Under the pieces are notes generated by a model that was not told the origin of the DNA, did no database searches, and saw nothing but the letters and a program-made list of their open reading frames with translations. A program made the position numbers and the translations under genes. Below, piece after piece: positions 61,301 to 64,000 of a stretch of 64,000 nucleotides of DNA (position 1 is the stretch's first letter; every line of letters starts with the position of its first letter). Source of the stretch: Clusia tigrina (taxonomy: Eukaryota > Arthropoda > Insecta > Diptera > Clusiidae); contig OV050031.1 of the NCBI GenBank assembly GCA_920105625.2, forward strand, positions 95,237,676 to 95,301,675, given 5' to 3'.

Positions 61301-64000
61301 AAGTTTGCAACATACAAATGCTTGTTACTTTTTACTGGAGCGTCATAAAACCTTGAAATTTTGTAACAATAACGTACTCGAGCCTCGTGTCCATTTAAGC
61401 TATCGCTCAAAGCTATGCTACCCTTGAGTCCCAAGTCAATCACTGATAAAACTTCAAATGGCCGTAACTTCTGTACGGTACGTCCTACACCTATCAAAGT
61501 TTGCAACATATAAATGCTTGTAACTTTTTACTGGAGCGTAATAAAACCTTGAAATTTTGTAACAATAAAGTACTCGAGCCTCTTTCCAATTTAAGCTATC
61601 GCTCAAAGCTATGCTACCCATAAGTCCCAAATCAAACACTGATAAAACTTCAAATGGCCCTAACTTCTATACGGTACGTCCTACACCTATCAAAGTTTGC
61701 AACATATAAAATCCATTTAACTTTTCACTGGAGCGTCATAAAACCTTGAAATTTTGTAACAATAAAGTTCTCGAGCCTCTTGTCTATTTAAGCTATCGCT
61801 CAAAGCTATGCTACCCTTAAGTCCCGAATCAAACACTGATAAAACTTCAAATGGCCCTAACTTCTATACGGTACGTCCTACACCTATCAAAGTTTGCAAC
61901 ATACAAATGCTTGTAACTTTTTTCTGGAGCGTCATAAAACCTTGAAATTTTGTACCAATAAAGTACTCGAGCCTCGTGTCAATTTAAGCTATCGCTCAAA
62001 GCTATGCTACCCTTGAGTCCCAAATCAAGCTCTGATAAAACTTCAAATGGCCCTAATTTCTATACGGTACGTCCTACTCCTATCAAAGTTTGCAACATAT
62101 ATGTGCTTGTAACTTTTTACTGGAGCGTAATAAAACCTTGAAATTTTGTAACAATAAAGTACTCGAGCCTCTTGTCAATTTAAGCTATCGCTCAAAGCTA
62201 TGCTACCCTTAAGTCCCGAATCAAACACTGATAAAACTTCAAATGGCCCTAAGTTCTATACAGTACGTCCTACACCTATCAAAGTTTGCAACATACAAAT
62301 GCTTGTAACTTTTTACGGGAGCGTCATAAAACCTTGAAATTTTGTAACAATAAAGTACTCGAGCCTCTTGTCAATTTAAGCTATCGCTCAAAGCTATGCT
62401 ACCCTTAAGTCCCGAATCAAACACTGATAAAACTTCAAATGGCCCTAAGTTCTATACAGTACGTCCTACACCTATCAAAGTTTGCAACATACAAATGCTT
62501 GTAACTTTTTACTGGAGCGTCATAAAACCTTGAAATTTTGTAACAATAACGTACTCGAGCCTCTTGTCAATTTAAGCTATCGCTCAAAGCTATGCTACCC
62601 TTGAGTCCCAAATCAATCACTGATAAAACTTCAAATGGCCCTAACTTCTGTACGGTACGTCCTCCACCTATCAAAGTTTGCAACATATAAATGCTTGTAA
62701 CTTTTTACTGGAGCGTCATAAAACCTTGAAATTTTGTAACAATAAAGTACTCGAGCCTCTTTCCAATTTAAGCTATCGCTCAAAGCTATGCTACCCATAA
62801 GTCCCAAATCAAACACTGATAAAACTTTAAGTGGCCCTAGCTTCTGTACGGTACGTCCTACACCTATCAAAGTGTGCAACACACAAATGCATTTAACTTT
62901 TTACTGGAGCGTCATAAAACCTTGAAATTTTGTAACAATAAAGCACTCGAGCCGTTTGTCAATTTAAGCTTTCGCTCAAAGCTATGCTACCCTGGAGTCC
63001 CAAATAAAACACTGATAAAACTTCAAATGGCCCTAACTTCTATACGGTACGTCCTACACCTATCAAAGTTTGCAAAATACAAATGCTTGTAACTTTTTAC
63101 TGGAGCGTAATAAAACCTTGAAATTTTGTAACAATAAAGTACTCGAGCCTCTTGTCAATTTAAGCTATCGCTCAAAGCTATGCTAATCTTAAGTCCCAAA
63201 TCAAACACTGATAAAACTTCAAATGGCCCTAAATTCTATACGGTACGTCCTACACCTATCAAAGTTTGCAACATATAAATACTTGTAACTTTTTACGGGA
63301 GCGTCATAAAACCTTGAAATTTTGTAACAATAAAGTACTCGAGCCTCTTGTCAATTTAAGCTATCGCTCAAAGCTATGCTACCCTTAAGTCCCAAATCAA
63401 ACACTGATAAAACTTCAAATGGCCCTAACTTCTATACGGTACGTCCTACACCTATCAAAGTTTGCAACATATAAATGCATTTAACTTTTCACTGGAGCGT
63501 CATAAAACCTTGAAATTTTGTAACAATAAAGTTCTCGAGCCTCTTGTCAATTTAAGCTATCGCTCAAAGCTATGCTACCCTTAAGTCCCGAATCAAACAC
63601 TGATAAAACTTCAAATGGCCCTAACTTCTATACGGTACGTCCTACACCTATCAAAGTTTGCAACATACAAATGCTTGTAACTTTTTTCTGGAGCGTCATA
63701 AAACCTTGAAATTTTGTACCAATAAAGTACTCGAGCCTCTTGTCAATTTAAGATATCGCTCAAAGCTATGCTACCCTTGAGTCCCAAATCAAACTCTGAT
63801 AAAACTTCAAATGGCCCTAACTTCTATACGGTACGTCCTACACCTATCAAAGTTTGCAACATATATGTGCTTGTAACTTTTTACTGGAGCGTAATAAAAC
63901 CTTGAAATTTTGTAACAATAAAGCACTCGAGCCGCTTGACAATTTAAGCTATCGCTCAAAGCTATGCTACCCTTGAGTCCCAAATCAAACTCTGATAAAA
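58394..64000. repeat. Zone 5: shuffled HOR-2 derivatives
   Basis: About 28 units built from I', N1 variants, N2, N3, N4, N5, N6, the N7/H hybrid and T in changing order. N1-like units start at 58590, 58786, 59570, 60942, 61334 and 62511. A unit with ctatggtaccc and cccgaatc occurs at 59374 and 61138, nine units apart. A rare insertion (catataaaatccattt) at about 61,710 adds one base. New marks here are gcctcgtgtcc, tacccataag, cctccacc, ctactcctatc and ctaatctta. The window ends inside an N5 unit that starts at 63883. Confidence 0.85.

Larger units (their letters stand above)
1..64000. repeat. Tandem satellite array, 196-bp unit, about 326 copies
   Basis: The same unit repeats head to tail in one orientation across the window. 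The landmark actggagcg recurs at 1, 197, 393, 589 and so on up to 63,883. Neighbouring units differ at roughly 5-8% of positions by eye, while units one higher-order period apart are often over 99% identical. My count from a consensus unit gives 66 A, 58 T, 47 C and 25 G, about 37% G+C. No unit is inverted and no unrelated DNA interrupts the array. The length is close to one nucleosome repeat, as in many centromeric and pericentromeric satellites. That is family knowledge; no chromatin role can be read from the sequence. Both array edges lie outside the window. I do not recognise the satellite family, and I cannot say whether the host is an animal or a plant. Confidence 0.99.

Noticed and set aside
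1..64000. CRISPR-like regular repetition
   Set aside because: The repeat is 196 bp with no unique spacers, and every base belongs to the repeat. This is a eukaryotic-type satellite.
1..64000. Embedded transposon, telomere repeat, rDNA or tRNA gene
   Set aside because: I followed the landmark through the window. Every interval is one unit long apart from the ten small indels listed, so there is no room for an insertion.

Overview
The whole 64 kb window is one uninterrupted tandem satellite array. The repeat unit is 196 bp and repeats about 326 times head to tail in a single orientation, with no spacer, transposon, gene or unique sequence anywhere. The consensus unit is about 37% G+C. This kind of sequence points to a eukaryotic nuclear genome, in a centromeric, pericentromeric or other heterochromatic block. 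I do not recognise the satellite family and cannot name the organism. The open reading frames present are by-products of the repeat: each is a reading of one or two units, the same few short peptides recur, and 196 is not divisible by 3. I annotate no protein-coding or RNA genes.

Layout. (1) About 1-20,570: a heterogeneous, older-looking zone. Many units end in cacacaaatgcattt, most of the array's indels lie here, and there are two local 6-unit (1,176 bp) tandem duplications, at 5,606-7,957 and 15,081-17,236. (2) About 20,570-28,407: a second mixture marked by ccaaattaaac, cattgaaattttg and tatacggcacg. (3) 28,408-46,829: higher-order repeat 1 (HOR-1), an ordered series of 12-13 distinguishable units (Z H T I-or-OP K A B G L M D E), repeated with deletions and rearrangements. 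It includes a recent 23-unit (about 4.5 kb) duplication. (4) 46,830-58,393: higher-order repeat 2 (HOR-2), a 13-unit series in which seven units resembling zone 1 (N1-N7) are joined to the D-E-Z-H-T module of HOR-1. HOR-1 blocks are interspersed between copies. (5) 58,394-64,000: shuffled, shortened HOR-2 derivatives.

Within the unit I see an older level of repetition. Two adjacent 56-bp blocks match at 35 of 56 positions without gaps, so the 196-bp unit probably grew from a shorter ancestor. The array therefore shows three nested scales: about 56 bp, 196 bp, and 1.2-4.5 kb multimers. Chimeric units mark past unequal exchanges. The length is very tightly kept: ten small indels, net -14 bp, account for all the phase drift I measured across 326 units. 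I found no CENP-B box, Pol III promoter or other recognised functional motif. The biology to be read here is satellite evolution, and possibly centromere or heterochromatin function, not an encoded system.
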